NCBI GenBank assembly: GCA_964633955.1
Contig: CAZWIA010000002.1
Location: 11,513 to 75,512, forward strand
Source of the DNA: JAQBQQ01 sp964633955
GTDB lineage: Bacteria > Patescibacteriota > Gracilibacteria > Peribacterales > Peribacteraceae
Length of the DNA: 64,000 nucleotides
Direction: 5' to 3'
Shown: piece by piece, positions 39,266-46,847 of the stretch
Position numbering within the stretch: position 1 is the stretch's first letter
How the letters are laid out: every line of letters begins with the position of its first letter
Notes under the pieces: model-generated
Databases searched by the model: none
Seen by the model: only the letters and a program-made list of their open reading frames with translations
Told to the model about the DNA's origin: nothing
Translations under genes and position numbers: made by a program

Positions 39266-41797
39266 ATGAAGCACGCCACATCGCTCATCGCGATCCTTTC
39301 CACGGTCGCCACGCTCGGTAGCGCTCCGTTGGACCAATTGCCGCTCGCGCCCCATTTTCCTCTTGCTCACGTCTCACATCTCACATCTCAGGTCTCAGGT
39401 CTCGCCGCCTCCCGCCAAGCAGCCGGCACCAACGGCCTGCATGTCTTTGCCGCCCCCATCGATGCGCTCAGTGTGACGCTCAGGGAGAAAGACCAGACCG
39501 CGCAGGTGCGCGCGTTTGACGGCACTGCATGGAGCGCCTGGGAGGAACTCCGGGTGGAGGATGAACAGGACCCAACGCTCATGGAATCGAACCTCGTGGT
39601 GTTCCAGGTACCCGTGGGCACGGTCGAATTCCGGAGCAGCGCACAGTTCACAGTGAATCCCATCCGGGTCTCAGGCGCGCCTGCGTCCTACCGCGTGGCA
39701 GCCACTCAAGATGTAGGGACGCCGCGCATCCTCTCCCGCCGGGACTGGGGGGCGGATGAGAGCCTGAGGCTCAGAAACGGCCACGCGCCCAGCCGCAGCG
39801 ACGACGACATCACGAGCGAGGTGAGCGGCAACGGCGCGCTCACTGCCCGCCAGCGGGAGTGCCTGGATGCGATTGAAGGCTATCCCCAGGATTTCAAGCG
39901 CGCCAAGAAGCGGGTGGATGAGCTGAACGGCAAACCGCTCCTGTGGCCGCAGGAGTACTCGCCGTCCATCGGGCTCCTGGTCGTGCACCACACCGCTGTT
40001 CGGTCGGACGGCGATACACGGCCTGGCGCGGAGCGCATGCGCGCGCTGTATCAGTACCATGCCGTGAACCGCGGCTGGGGGGACATTGGCTACCACTACG
40101 TGATTGACGATGACGGCCGGATCTACCAAGGCCGTGCCGGCGGCGACCGAGTGGTGGGCGGCCACGCGTACTGCAATAACGTGGGGACACTGGGCATCGC
40201 ACTCATGGGGAACTTTGAGGTAGAGGAGCCCACCCAGAAGCAGGTAAAGAGCCTGCAGTGGCTGCTCCAGCACCTGGCGGAGCAGGAGGAGATAGACCTG
40301 CAGACGGACGTCACGTACCATGGCAAGTCCCTCCCGCGCATCGTGGGCCACCGGCAGCTCCTGACTACTGACTGCCCCGGCTACTACCTCTACGAGGCCA
40401 TGGACCAGCTGCGCAGCAACGTGGCAGCCGGACGGATAGACAAGGCGCTCGTGTTCCCGGAGGGCGCGCAGCGCATGAGTCAGAAGCAGGACAAGCCGCG
40501 GGCAACGATCGCCATAGGCCAGAAAGGGACGTTCTTCTTTCAGGACGCAGACTACGTGGGGCGGCCGGGCGGGGACGTGCTCTTCCCCGTGCGGTTTTTG
40601 GCCAGCCAGGCGCTCAGCCAGCGCAGCGTGATTGGCAAGCTCACCCGCTCAGACGAGCGCCTGGCGGTATACCTGGTAGGCGAGCAGGAGGCCGTGCGCC
40701 TCCGGGACAACGTGCTGCTGCCGCAGTTCCTGCGCAAGGGGGACACCACCACGCTCTACATCCGCGTGGTCCTGCCGCCGGATCCGGGAACGTACCAGCT
40801 CACCATAGATTCCCTCCGCTACACGCTCAAGGCGGAGGGCCGCCGCGTGCGCACCGCCACGGCCGTGGGCCAGAGGCGGCTCTCCCGCCAGGCCGGCCAG
40901 ACGCTTGGTTCTCAACCGAATGGCGGCAGCGCCTCTCCCGCCGCGCCGGCACCCACGGCGCCGGACAACGGCCCCCTGGTCCGTATCCTGCTGAGTTACG
41001 AGTCCAACGATCCGGATCATCCCGACCGCGCGTTCCTGGACGCGCCGCAGGGCGCCAGACTGGACGGCAAGCCGGTCAGCGGCACCGTGGTCTTTGAGAA
41101 GAAGGGCGATACGTGCGAGGCGAGCAACGAGCTGGGCTTCCTGGCTGGCGGTACGCCCCGCCTCCACCCGCACGGCAAGATCCTCACCGTAGAGAGTTGG
41201 AATTCCGCCTTTAACCAGTTCCGCGGCACGATCGAATGCCGGATTGTGGACGGACGCTTAGCGCTCATCAATGAACTCCCCATGGAGGACTACCTGCGGG
41301 GACTGGCGGAGGAGCCGGATTCAGAGCCCTATGAGAAGCAGCGCGCGTTCGCGATTGCGGCGCGCACCTACGCGCAGTGGTACCTGAGCCCCCAGAACCG
41401 CAAGTTCCCCGGCAAGCCGTATGATGGATCAGACAGTCCGGCCGTGTTCCAGAAGTACTCCGGCTACGCCTATGAACTGAAACATCCGAGCTGGCTCAAG
41501 GCGCTCGAATCCACCAGGCACCAAGTGCTCCTGAAGGACGGCCAGCTCATCAAGCCGCCGTACTTCTCACAGAGTAACGGCCGGACCCTCAGCCCCGCCG
41601 AAGCCGGCTGGAAGACGTTCCCGTTTGCGGAGGTCTTTGCGAGCAAGCCGGACCCCTGGTGCCAGGGCATGGAGCAGCGCGGGCATGGCGTTGGCATGAG
41701 CGGCTGCGGCGCGGAAGCCCAGGCGGAGGAGGGCAAGACCGCGGAGGAGATTTTACAATACTATTATACGGGGATCACAATCGGACGGGTGAGATGA
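39266..41797 (+). CDS. N-acetylmuramoyl-L-alanine amidase fused to a SpoIID domain
   Basis: An 843-residue secreted protein combining two wall enzymes. After a signal peptide, residues about 230-400 form an amidase_2/PGRP domain: LLVVHHTAVRSDGDTRPGAE, GDIGYHYVIDDDGRIYQGR, and the zinc His and Cys of IVGHRQLLTTDCPGYY. A linker rich in Pro/Ala follows. The C-terminal part, from about 640, is SpoIID-like: LINELPMEDYLRGLAEEPDS, KQRAFAIAARTYAQWYL and RGHGVGMSGCGAEAQAEEGK, as in the lytic transglycosylase that cuts denuded glycan. The amidase removes stem peptides, the substrate SpoIID needs, so the fusion couples both steps. TACAAT at 39252-39257 lies eight bases before the ATG. A word array is inserted near the N-terminus. 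Confidence 0.9.
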   Translation: MKHATSLIAILSTVATLGSAPLDQLPLAPHFPLAHVSHLTSQVSGLAASRQAAGTNGLHVFAAPIDALSVTLREKDQTAQVRAFDGTAWSAWEELRVEDEQDPTLMESNLVVFQVPVGTVEFRSSAQFTVNPIRVSGAPASYRVAATQDVGTPRILSRRDWGADESLRLRNGHAPSRSDDDITSEVSGNGALTARQRECLDAIEGYPQDFKRAKKRVDELNGKPLLWPQEYSPSIGLLVVHHTAVRSDGDTRPGAERMRALYQYHAVNRGWGDIGYHYVIDDDGRIYQGRAGGDRVVGGHAYCNNVGTLGIALMGNFEVEEPTQKQVKSLQWLLQHLAEQEEIDLQTDVTYHGKSLPRIVGHRQLLTTDCPGYYLYEAMDQLRSNVAAGRIDKALVFPEGAQRMSQKQDKPRATIAIGQKGTFFFQDADYVGRPGGDVLFPVRFLASQALSQRSVIGKLTRSDERLAVYLVGEQEAVRLRDNVLLPQFLRKGDTTTLYIRVVLPPDPGTYQLTIDSLRYTLKAEGRRVRTATAVGQRRLSRQAGQTLGSQPNGGSASPAAPAPTAPDNGPLVRILLSYESNDPDHPDRAFLDAPQGARLDGKPVSGTVVFEKKGDTCEASNELGFLAGGTPRLHPHGKILTVESWNSAFNQFRGTIECRIVDGRLALINELPMEDYLRGLAEEPDSEPYEKQRAFAIAARTYAQWYLSPQNRKFPGKPYDGSDSPAVFQKYSGYAYELKHPSWLKALESTRHQVLLKDGQLIKPPYFSQSNGRTLSPAEAGWKTFPFAEVFASKPDPWCQGMEQRGHGVGMSGCGAEAQAEEGKTAEEILQYYYTGITIGRVR
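39366..39403 (+). repeat. Word array inside the amidase-SpoIID coding sequence
   Basis: CTCACGTCTCACATCTCACA and TCTCAGGTCTCAGGTCTCG form a 38-base array, like the intergenic ones but within a gene. It is translated in frame as about 13 residues (AHVSHLTSQVSGL) between the signal peptide and the first domain, where an insertion would be tolerated. Confidence 0.65.
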
Positions 41798-41804
41798 GGA
41801 GCAC

Positions 41805-41894
41805 GATCGAATGTGGAATGTGGAATATCGAATGTCGAACGATCGTACGCAAGGATGCTGATCGATATTCCACATTCGATATTCGACATTCGAT
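41805..41894. repeat. Inverted word array, GAATGTCGAA/GAATGTGGAA family
   Basis: GATCGAATGTGGAATGTGGA and ATATCGAATGTCGAACGATC on the left are mirrored by GATCGATATTCCACATTCGA and TATTCGACATTCGATC on the right. Arms of about 35-40 bases are almost fully complementary around a 16-base loop. It lies between convergent genes (amidase-SpoIID and the 130-residue unknown). The same words occur at 23789-23864. Confidence 0.85.
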
Positions 41895-41935
41895 CAGCCT
41901 CTCTTGGAAACCGGAACAGGGCGCGATGAACACCT

Positions 41936-42328
41936 TCAGTCCTGCAGCTTCAGTGGCGGCTGCACGGTATGGGCGGCCGTGAGGAGCACCTGGTTCACGT
42001 GCGAATCCTGGACCGTGCTCATCTCCCAGATGATATTCACGATCATCTTGTCATCTGCCATCTTGGTACGGCAGCGATCGATCAGGTCGCAGAGGATCTC
42101 CACCTCGCTGCGCGCACTGGAGGTAGACACGCAGAAGAGCTCCCCGGGCTGTTCGATCACGAAGCTCTTATCCCGCGTGCGCCGGTCAATGAGCCGCATG
42201 ATGAGGTGACGGGTGAAATCCCGGATCACCCGGTAGCTGAGGAGCAGGCGGGCCACGTCCTGTTCCACGCCGTGCCCAAAGTGATCCTTGGCCCTGTCTA
42301 CGATGTCCTTCTCCTCAGAGAGCGGCAT
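41936..42328 (-). CDS. Unknown 130-residue cytosolic protein
   Basis: No signal or membrane segment is seen. The chain is a mix of helix and strand (DHFGHGVEQDVARLLLSYRV, HLIMRLIDRRTRDKSFVIEQ, CVSTSSARSEVEILCDLIDR, IVNIIWEMSTVQDSHVNQV). No family is recognised. It is divergent from zwf, and TTGACT with CACAGT 17 bases later may be its promoter. The zwf -10 box lies on the other side of the same 97-base gap. Downstream is a large inverted word array. Confidence 0.6.
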   Translation of the reverse strand: MPLSEEKDIVDRAKDHFGHGVEQDVARLLLSYRVIRDFTRHLIMRLIDRRTRDKSFVIEQPGELFCVSTSSARSEVEILCDLIDRCRTKMADDKMIVNIIWEMSTVQDSHVNQVLLTAAHTVQPPLKLQD

Positions 42329-42425
42329 GGCGCCACTGTGGCAAAGGGCATCCGGCCAGTCAACGGCAGGGATCCCCGCGCCGGAGATCTTCGCAATTCC
42401 GCCGCCCTCCGCCTACACTCCCCCC

Positions 42426-43877
42426 ATGATCACCGCCGAGCACCCCTTCACCTTTGTCCTCTTTGGCGCATCCGGCCACCTGGCCCGGCAGAAGATCTAC
42501 CCCGCGCTCTTCACGCTGGCGCTCAAGGACCGGTTCCCGGAGCACTACGCCGTCATCGGCTACGCCCGGACGGACATGACGGAGGAAGGGTTCCGCGCGC
42601 TGGTAGCAGAAGCCATCCAGAAGGACATGCCCGGAACGAGCGAGCGGGAACTGGCGGACTTCCTCACGCACGTCCACTACCAGAGGGGCCAGTACGACCA
42701 GCTCACGGACTTCCAGAGCCTCGCCGACCGCATCGCGACCATGGAGAAGCAGTGGGGCGTGGGAACGGAGGCGGTGAGACTGGCGTACCTGAGCGTGCCG
42801 CCGCAGGTCTTTGTCTCCGTCATCCACAAGCTGTGCGAGGGCGGCGTGCGGGCGGCGGACCGGCCGTTTAGGGTGATCGTGGAGAAGCCGGTGGGACATG
42901 ACCTGGCAAGCTTCCGCACGGTGGAACAGCAGCTCATTCGCTGCTTCCGGGAGGAGGAGATCTACCTGCTGGACCACTACCTGGGCAAGGACGCCGTGCG
43001 GAACGTCTACTACCTGCGCTACGCCAACCCGGTGATGGCGCAGCTGCTCACCAATGCCGTGGTGGAGCACGTGGAGATCACCGCCATGGAGAGCGACGGC
43101 GCGGGAGACCGCGCCGGCTACTTTGAGGGAACTGGCACGTTCCGGGACATGTTCCAGAGCCACCTGCTGCTCCTGGCTTCCCTGCTCACCATGCCGCTGC
43201 GGCACACGGAGGAGGAGATCAAAGAGAGCCGCCTGAGCGCGCTTAGGCGCCTCACCATACCGGAAGCGTCATCCCTGGGTGACGTGGTGCTCCAGGGGCA
43301 GTACCAAGCCGGCACCGTAGCCGGACAGGCGGCCTTGGGCTACACGGCGGAGAAGGGCGTAGCCGCCACCTCCCGCACCAACACCTACGCCGCGCTGGCG
43401 CTTGAGACCCGTGAACCGCTCTGGGCCGGCGTGCCGTTCTTCCTGCGGTCCGGCAAGCGGCTCACCAAGAAAGAAACGCGCATCACGCTGGACTTCCGGG
43501 ACGCCCGCGGCGGCGCGCCGCACGTGGAAAATAACCGCCTGGACATCATCCTGCAGGGGGAAGCCGGGCTGCGCATGCATTTACAGACCAAGATGGGGGG
43601 CACGGAGCCGCTCTTCCGGCCGCTCATTATGGAGGATCCCCTGGTCTGCTACGGCGATTGCCTGCCGGAACACGGGCTTCTCCTGCTGGAAGCCATCCGG
43701 GGCAAGAAGCACTGGTTCCTCAGTTTCTCAGAAGTGCTGGCCGCATGGGAGCTCATTGATCCGCTGCAAGCGCATTTGGACAAGCCGGAGACGCCGCTCC
43801 ATCCGTACGCGGCGGGATCGCGCGGCCCGGCGGCGGCGGACACGTGGATTGCGGCGCGGGGGTGCCAGTGGTTCTAG
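42426..43877 (+). CDS. zwf: Glucose-6-phosphate 1-dehydrogenase
   Basis: Oxidises glucose-6-phosphate to 6-phosphogluconolactone, making NADPH, the first step of the oxidative pentose phosphate pathway. The 483 residues are normal length. The nucleotide motif is VLFGASGHLARQKIYPALF, with His where GASGDLA has Asp; EKPVGHDLAS and the catalytic segment YLLDHYLGKDAVRNVYYLRY (His and Lys) are intact, as is FLRSGKRL. The ATG at 42426 is supported by TACACT at 42414-42419 six bases upstream. pgl, the next step, lies 390 bases downstream on the same strand, with an opposing gene between them. Confidence 0.96.
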   Translation: MITAEHPFTFVLFGASGHLARQKIYPALFTLALKDRFPEHYAVIGYARTDMTEEGFRALVAEAIQKDMPGTSERELADFLTHVHYQRGQYDQLTDFQSLADRIATMEKQWGVGTEAVRLAYLSVPPQVFVSVIHKLCEGGVRAADRPFRVIVEKPVGHDLASFRTVEQQLIRCFREEEIYLLDHYLGKDAVRNVYYLRYANPVMAQLLTNAVVEHVEITAMESDGAGDRAGYFEGTGTFRDMFQSHLLLLASLLTMPLRHTEEEIKESRLSALRRLTIPEASSLGDVVLQGQYQAGTVAGQAALGYTAEKGVAATSRTNTYAALALETREPLWAGVPFFLRSGKRLTKKETRITLDFRDARGGAPHVENNRLDIILQGEAGLRMHLQTKMGGTEPLFRPLIMEDPLVCYGDCLPEHGLLLLEAIRGKKHWFLSFSEVLAAWELIDPLQAHLDKPETPLHPYAAGSRGPAAADTWIAARGCQWF

Positions 43878-44223
43878 GCGGCCAGGGGCACAGGGCCGCT
43901 TCTACTTCTTCACAGGTTTCCCGCATCACGCGTATCACCTCCTGGTCCACCCGTTCCGCCGGCAGCTCTTCCACGCAACGGGAGAGGGCCATCCGCACGC
44001 CCATGAGGAACATTTCCCGGTCCGCCCGCGTGAGGAGCCGGTCGGGATTGGGCGCGGTGGATTCAAAGTAGCCGTGCACAGCCAGCGCGGTCCCCACGCG
44101 TGAACCGTACTCCAAGAGCCACTGCGCAAAAGGCGTATCGCGACCGGCTTCCCGCAGGCGGCGCGCGGCCGTCTGCTCCGTCTGCTCCAGCATCTGCCCC
44201 AGAGTGACGCTTGCGGGCATCAT
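43753..44223 (-). CDS. Unknown 156-residue protein overlapping the zwf 3' end
   Basis: The first 105 residues look like a real helical protein (SVTLGQMLEQTEQTAARRLR, FAQWLLEYGSRVGTALAVHG, FLMGVRMALSRCVEELPAER). The last 45 lie antisense to zwf and are Pro/Ala-rich, as expected of a frame set by the opposing gene. The overlap is 125 bases. TACAAT at 44230-44235 lies six bases before the ATG at 44223 and confirms the start. Family not recognised. A shorter product ending before the overlap would need a stop that is not there. Confidence 0.6.
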   Translation of the reverse strand: MMPASVTLGQMLEQTEQTAARRLREAGRDTPFAQWLLEYGSRVGTALAVHGYFESTAPNPDRLLTRADREMFLMGVRMALSRCVEELPAERVDQEVIRVMRETCEEVEAALCPWPPRTTGTPAPQSTCPPPPGRAIPPRTDGAASPACPNALAADQ

Positions 44224-44266
44224 GGGGGTATTGTACTCCCTCACCCGCTGGCCGTAAGGTGTGACC

Positions 44267-44950
44267 ATGCCCGTGCAGGTGATCTACATGGATGCGCCCG
44301 ACCAACTGGTGGAACGCGCCACGCGGTCGCTGGAAGCGGAGATCAGCCGCGTCATCCGCCAGAAGGACCACTGTTCCCTGGGCCTCTCCGGCGGCTCCAC
44401 GCCCCTGCCCGTCTATGGACAGCTGGCCAGGTCCGACCGGATCGACTGGAGCCGCGTTACGCTCTTCCCCCTGGATGAGCGGTTCGTGCCGACCGCGCAT
44501 CCGGACAGCAACCAGGGCGCCATCCTGCGCGCCCTGAGTGCGGCAGATCCCCAGCCGCACACCCTCTTCCCGGATACCAGCCTCCAGCTGGACGAGTGTC
44601 TGCTGCAGTACCGCATGCAGCTCCGGCCGCTCCTGCAACAGCAGGGGCTGGACGTGGCCGTACTGGGCATGGGGACGGACGGCCACACCGCCTCGCTCTT
44701 CCCGCCGCTCCCGGCGGAAGCATTCTCCGATCTCCTGGTCATCCCCGCGCGCACCGACCATCACGCGGTGTCCCAGCGCCTGAGTGTCACGCTCCCCGTG
44801 CTCCAGTCCGCCCGCTTCCGCCTGCTGCTCCTGTCTGGTCCGGACAAGGCGGAGACGTGGGAACGGATGATGAAGAGCGACGTACGCCTCCGCCGCTGGC
44901 CCCTGCAGGGCTTGCTGGACGAACGCACCACCGTCATGATCGCCGCATGA
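44267..44950 (+). CDS. pgl: 6-phosphogluconolactonase
   Basis: Hydrolyses 6-phosphogluconolactone to 6-phosphogluconate, the second step of the oxidative pentose phosphate pathway. The 227 residues of the NagB/SugarP-isomerase fold carry LGLSGGSTPLPVYGQL near 39, LFPLDERFVPTAHPDSNQGA near 66, and VAVLGMGTDGHTASLFPPLP with the catalytic His. The GTG at 44261 gives two extra residues; the ATG at 44267 is preferred since TAAGGT at 44255-44260 lies six bases upstream. It probably works with zwf upstream. The third-step enzyme (gnd) is not in the window. Confidence 0.95.
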   Translation: MPVQVIYMDAPDQLVERATRSLEAEISRVIRQKDHCSLGLSGGSTPLPVYGQLARSDRIDWSRVTLFPLDERFVPTAHPDSNQGAILRALSAADPQPHTLFPDTSLQLDECLLQYRMQLRPLLQQQGLDVAVLGMGTDGHTASLFPPLPAEAFSDLLVIPARTDHHAVSQRLSVTLPVLQSARFRLLLLSGPDKAETWERMMKSDVRLRRWPLQGLLDERTTVMIAA

Positions 44951-44983
44951 GCAAGGCGAGCTGACCACCAGCCAAGCCGTAAT

Positions 44984-45001
44984 GACGCCGCATGCGGCGT
45001 C
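44984..45001 (+). terminator. 18-base perfect palindrome after pgl
   Basis: GACGCCGCATGCGGCGTC is fully self-complementary, 33 bases after the pgl stop. It would form a GC-rich stem, but no T-run follows, so its role as a terminator is uncertain. Confidence 0.45.
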
Positions 45002-45062
45002 TCGGTACGCGCTCATAGACGGGTGGGATCCAAGGAAGGCAGTAACGCCCCTGTGACCAACT

Positions 45063-46199
45063 CTACCTTGAGAGAATTTGCAGATAGTCCGCAAAAACAA
45101 ATAGCCGGTTTCTCCTCTTGCCTGTGATTTCATGCAAAATTTTCTGATCGATGAATCGCCTCGTGAGATCGTTTGCGGATTTCGTCGTGAGGCCGGTCGC
45201 CTGCTCCACATCCTTTACGGTCAAAACGGGCTGAGTGAACAGCTGCTGTAGGAGTTTTTGCCCAGCTGTCACCTGTCTGCCCATCTTGGGGAGACGCTCG
45301 GTCATAAGAGCATCTCGCAGTGCCATAATCTCCTGCAAGGTCCGAGCCGCATGCAGCGCAGTCTGCTCAACTGCATCCAAGAAGAACCGAACCCAACTCG
45401 TTAAATCGTTTTTTTCGCGCACCAGGGTCAAGCGGTCAAAGTACAATGTCTTATGCTTCTCAAAGTAGTCCGACGTATAGAGCAACGGAGCGTCGATCAT
45501 CCCGAAGTGCATCAAAGACAAGGTGATGAGCAATCTTCCAATTCTTCCATTGCCATCAAGAAACGGGTGAATCGTTTCAAACTGATAATGGCAAATTGCC
45601 ACCCTGACCAGATTCGGCATTGCAATCGATTCATTCTGCATGAAGCGTTCCAGATCCGAGAGAAGATCCGGGAGATGCTCCGCGCTCGGCGGAATGAACA
45701 TCGCATCATTCAACGTGGCGCCACCGATCCAGTTTTGGCTTTTCCGAAATTCTCCCGGCTCTTTTCTCTCACCCCTTCCGTGAGAGAGTAAAATGCGATG
45801 CGACTCACGAATCAGCCGGCTGGAAAGAGGCAGCGCCTGGAGAGAACGCAGTGAGTGATCCATCGCCCTGATGTACTGATGCACCTCTAACCAAGTATCA
45901 CGCTCTTCAGGAGCGATATCAGCCTCATCGGTGAATGCCTGCTCCATATTCGTTCGCGTACCTTCAATCCGGCTAGAAGTTACGGCCTCTTTTCGCACAT
46001 ACGATCGAATGAACCGATTCATGTCCGGTATAAGCCGGGCAAAGGAGTTCAGTTCCCCTAATCGCAAAGAGGCACTTTCCAGCTTGCGCTGAATGAGAGC
46101 ATCACTGATCGTCCAATCATGGTTAACTGGCTCAGGCAAAAAGTATTCATACTGGAAACCCTTTCGCTTTTTGCCAGCAATAAAATCCCGTAGATCCAT
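45063..46199 (-). CDS. Fic-domain AMP transferase with N-terminal inhibitory helix and winged-helix end
   Basis: A 378-residue class II Fic protein. The inhibitory motif is TSSRIEGT at about 74-81 (SXXXEG), a Fic_N segment follows, and the active motif is HPFLDGNGRIGR at 211-222. The fold ends in a helical and winged-helix region (PVLTVKDVEQATGLTTKSAN) that probably binds DNA. Fic enzymes usually add AMP to a Ser, Thr or Tyr of a target; the target is not known. The gene is visibly lower in G+C than its neighbours and has AT-rich flanks, suggesting transfer. An operator-like repeat lies over its start region, hinting at autoregulation. Confidence 0.92.
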   Translation of the reverse strand: MDLRDFIAGKKRKGFQYEYFLPEPVNHDWTISDALIQRKLESASLRLGELNSFARLIPDMNRFIRSYVRKEAVTSSRIEGTRTNMEQAFTDEADIAPEERDTWLEVHQYIRAMDHSLRSLQALPLSSRLIRESHRILLSHGRGERKEPGEFRKSQNWIGGATLNDAMFIPPSAEHLPDLLSDLERFMQNESIAMPNLVRVAICHYQFETIHPFLDGNGRIGRLLITLSLMHFGMIDAPLLYTSDYFEKHKTLYFDRLTLVREKNDLTSWVRFFLDAVEQTALHAARTLQEIMALRDALMTERLPKMGRQVTAGQKLLQQLFTQPVLTVKDVEQATGLTTKSANDLTRRFIDQKILHEITGKRRNRLFVFADYLQILSR

Positions 46200-46255
46200 T
46201 AGTTTAGTTTACCCCCTTAAAGTAAATTAGAGAAATCCATAATTTACCTTCAGAA
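46200..46255 (-). promoter_or_regulatory. AT-rich operator-like repeats upstream of the Fic gene
   Basis: GTAAATTA at 46222-46229 and TAATTTAC at 46240-46247 are perfect 8-base inverted arms 10 bases apart, and TTTAC at 46208-46212 forms a second pair with GTAAA. The winged-helix end of Fic or another regulator could bind here. Confidence 0.5.
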
Positions 46256-46296
46256 ATAATCAATAGAATTGGCGTTTTACATACAAATACAGGGCC

Positions 46297-46785
46297 TCAC
46301 GCCCCCCAATCCAGCTCCTTCAGGTGATCCACCACCCGGCCCTCCACAACACACACCAGATCCATCCGATACCCGCCTTCATACCCGCGCTCTCTGACCC
46401 ACCGCCTGGCGGCGCGGACCATAGCGCGGCGCTTCCGGGCATCCAGCCCCAGCTCCGGCCGGAAGTCCTGGGACCAGGCGGATCGCGCCTTCACTTCCAC
46501 AAAGACCAGGGACTGTTCACTCGGGTCGTACGCCAGGATGTCGATCTGATCCCGCTCCAGCCGCACGTCCCGCCCCAGCACCAGAAAGCCGCTCCGCTGG
46601 AGGTACGTGAGCGCCACATCCTCCCCCCGCCGCCCCACCGTCCGCCGATCCACCGATCGGTTGAGCGGCGCCGCAGGCAGTCCCAGGAGACGCACCACGG
46701 CCAACACTGTACGCGTTCGGAGGCTGCCCGTCGCCGAGCGGGACACAGGTTTGCCGCCTGTCCAGGAATTCCGCTGGTGCCTCAT
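46297..46785 (-). CDS. YraN/UPF0102 family endonuclease-like protein
   Basis: The product has 162 residues. The family core, GRRGEDVALTYLQRSGFLVL then DVRLERDQIDILAYDPSEQS and VFVEVKARS, contains the PD-(D/E)XK-like catalytic Asp, Glu and Lys (D..EVK). Family members are Holliday-junction-resolvase-like and often sit near replication or competence genes. Here comM is divergent upstream, which fits. A basic N-terminal extension of about 45 residues precedes the core; a later start is possible. The gene shares a palindromic promoter region with comM. Confidence 0.85.
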   Translation of the reverse strand: MRHQRNSWTGGKPVSRSATGSLRTRTVLAVVRLLGLPAAPLNRSVDRRTVGRRGEDVALTYLQRSGFLVLGRDVRLERDQIDILAYDPSEQSLVFVEVKARSAWSQDFRPELGLDARKRRAMVRAARRWVRERGYEGGYRMDLVCVVEGRVVDHLKELDWGA

Positions 46786-46786
46786 G

Positions 46787-46802
46787 GTGTACGACCGTAC
46801 AC
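46787..46802. promoter_or_regulatory. Palindrome over the divergent yraN/comM promoters
   Basis: GTGTACGACCGTACAC has perfect 7-base arms around two bases. TACACT at 46798-46803 could be the -10 box for comM, and TAGTGT on the other strand a box for yraN, so a bound dimer could control both. Confidence 0.5.
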
Positions 46803-46847
46803 TAGTCCCATCGCCTCCTCCACTCCCACTTCTTCCCCCCGCCTCCT

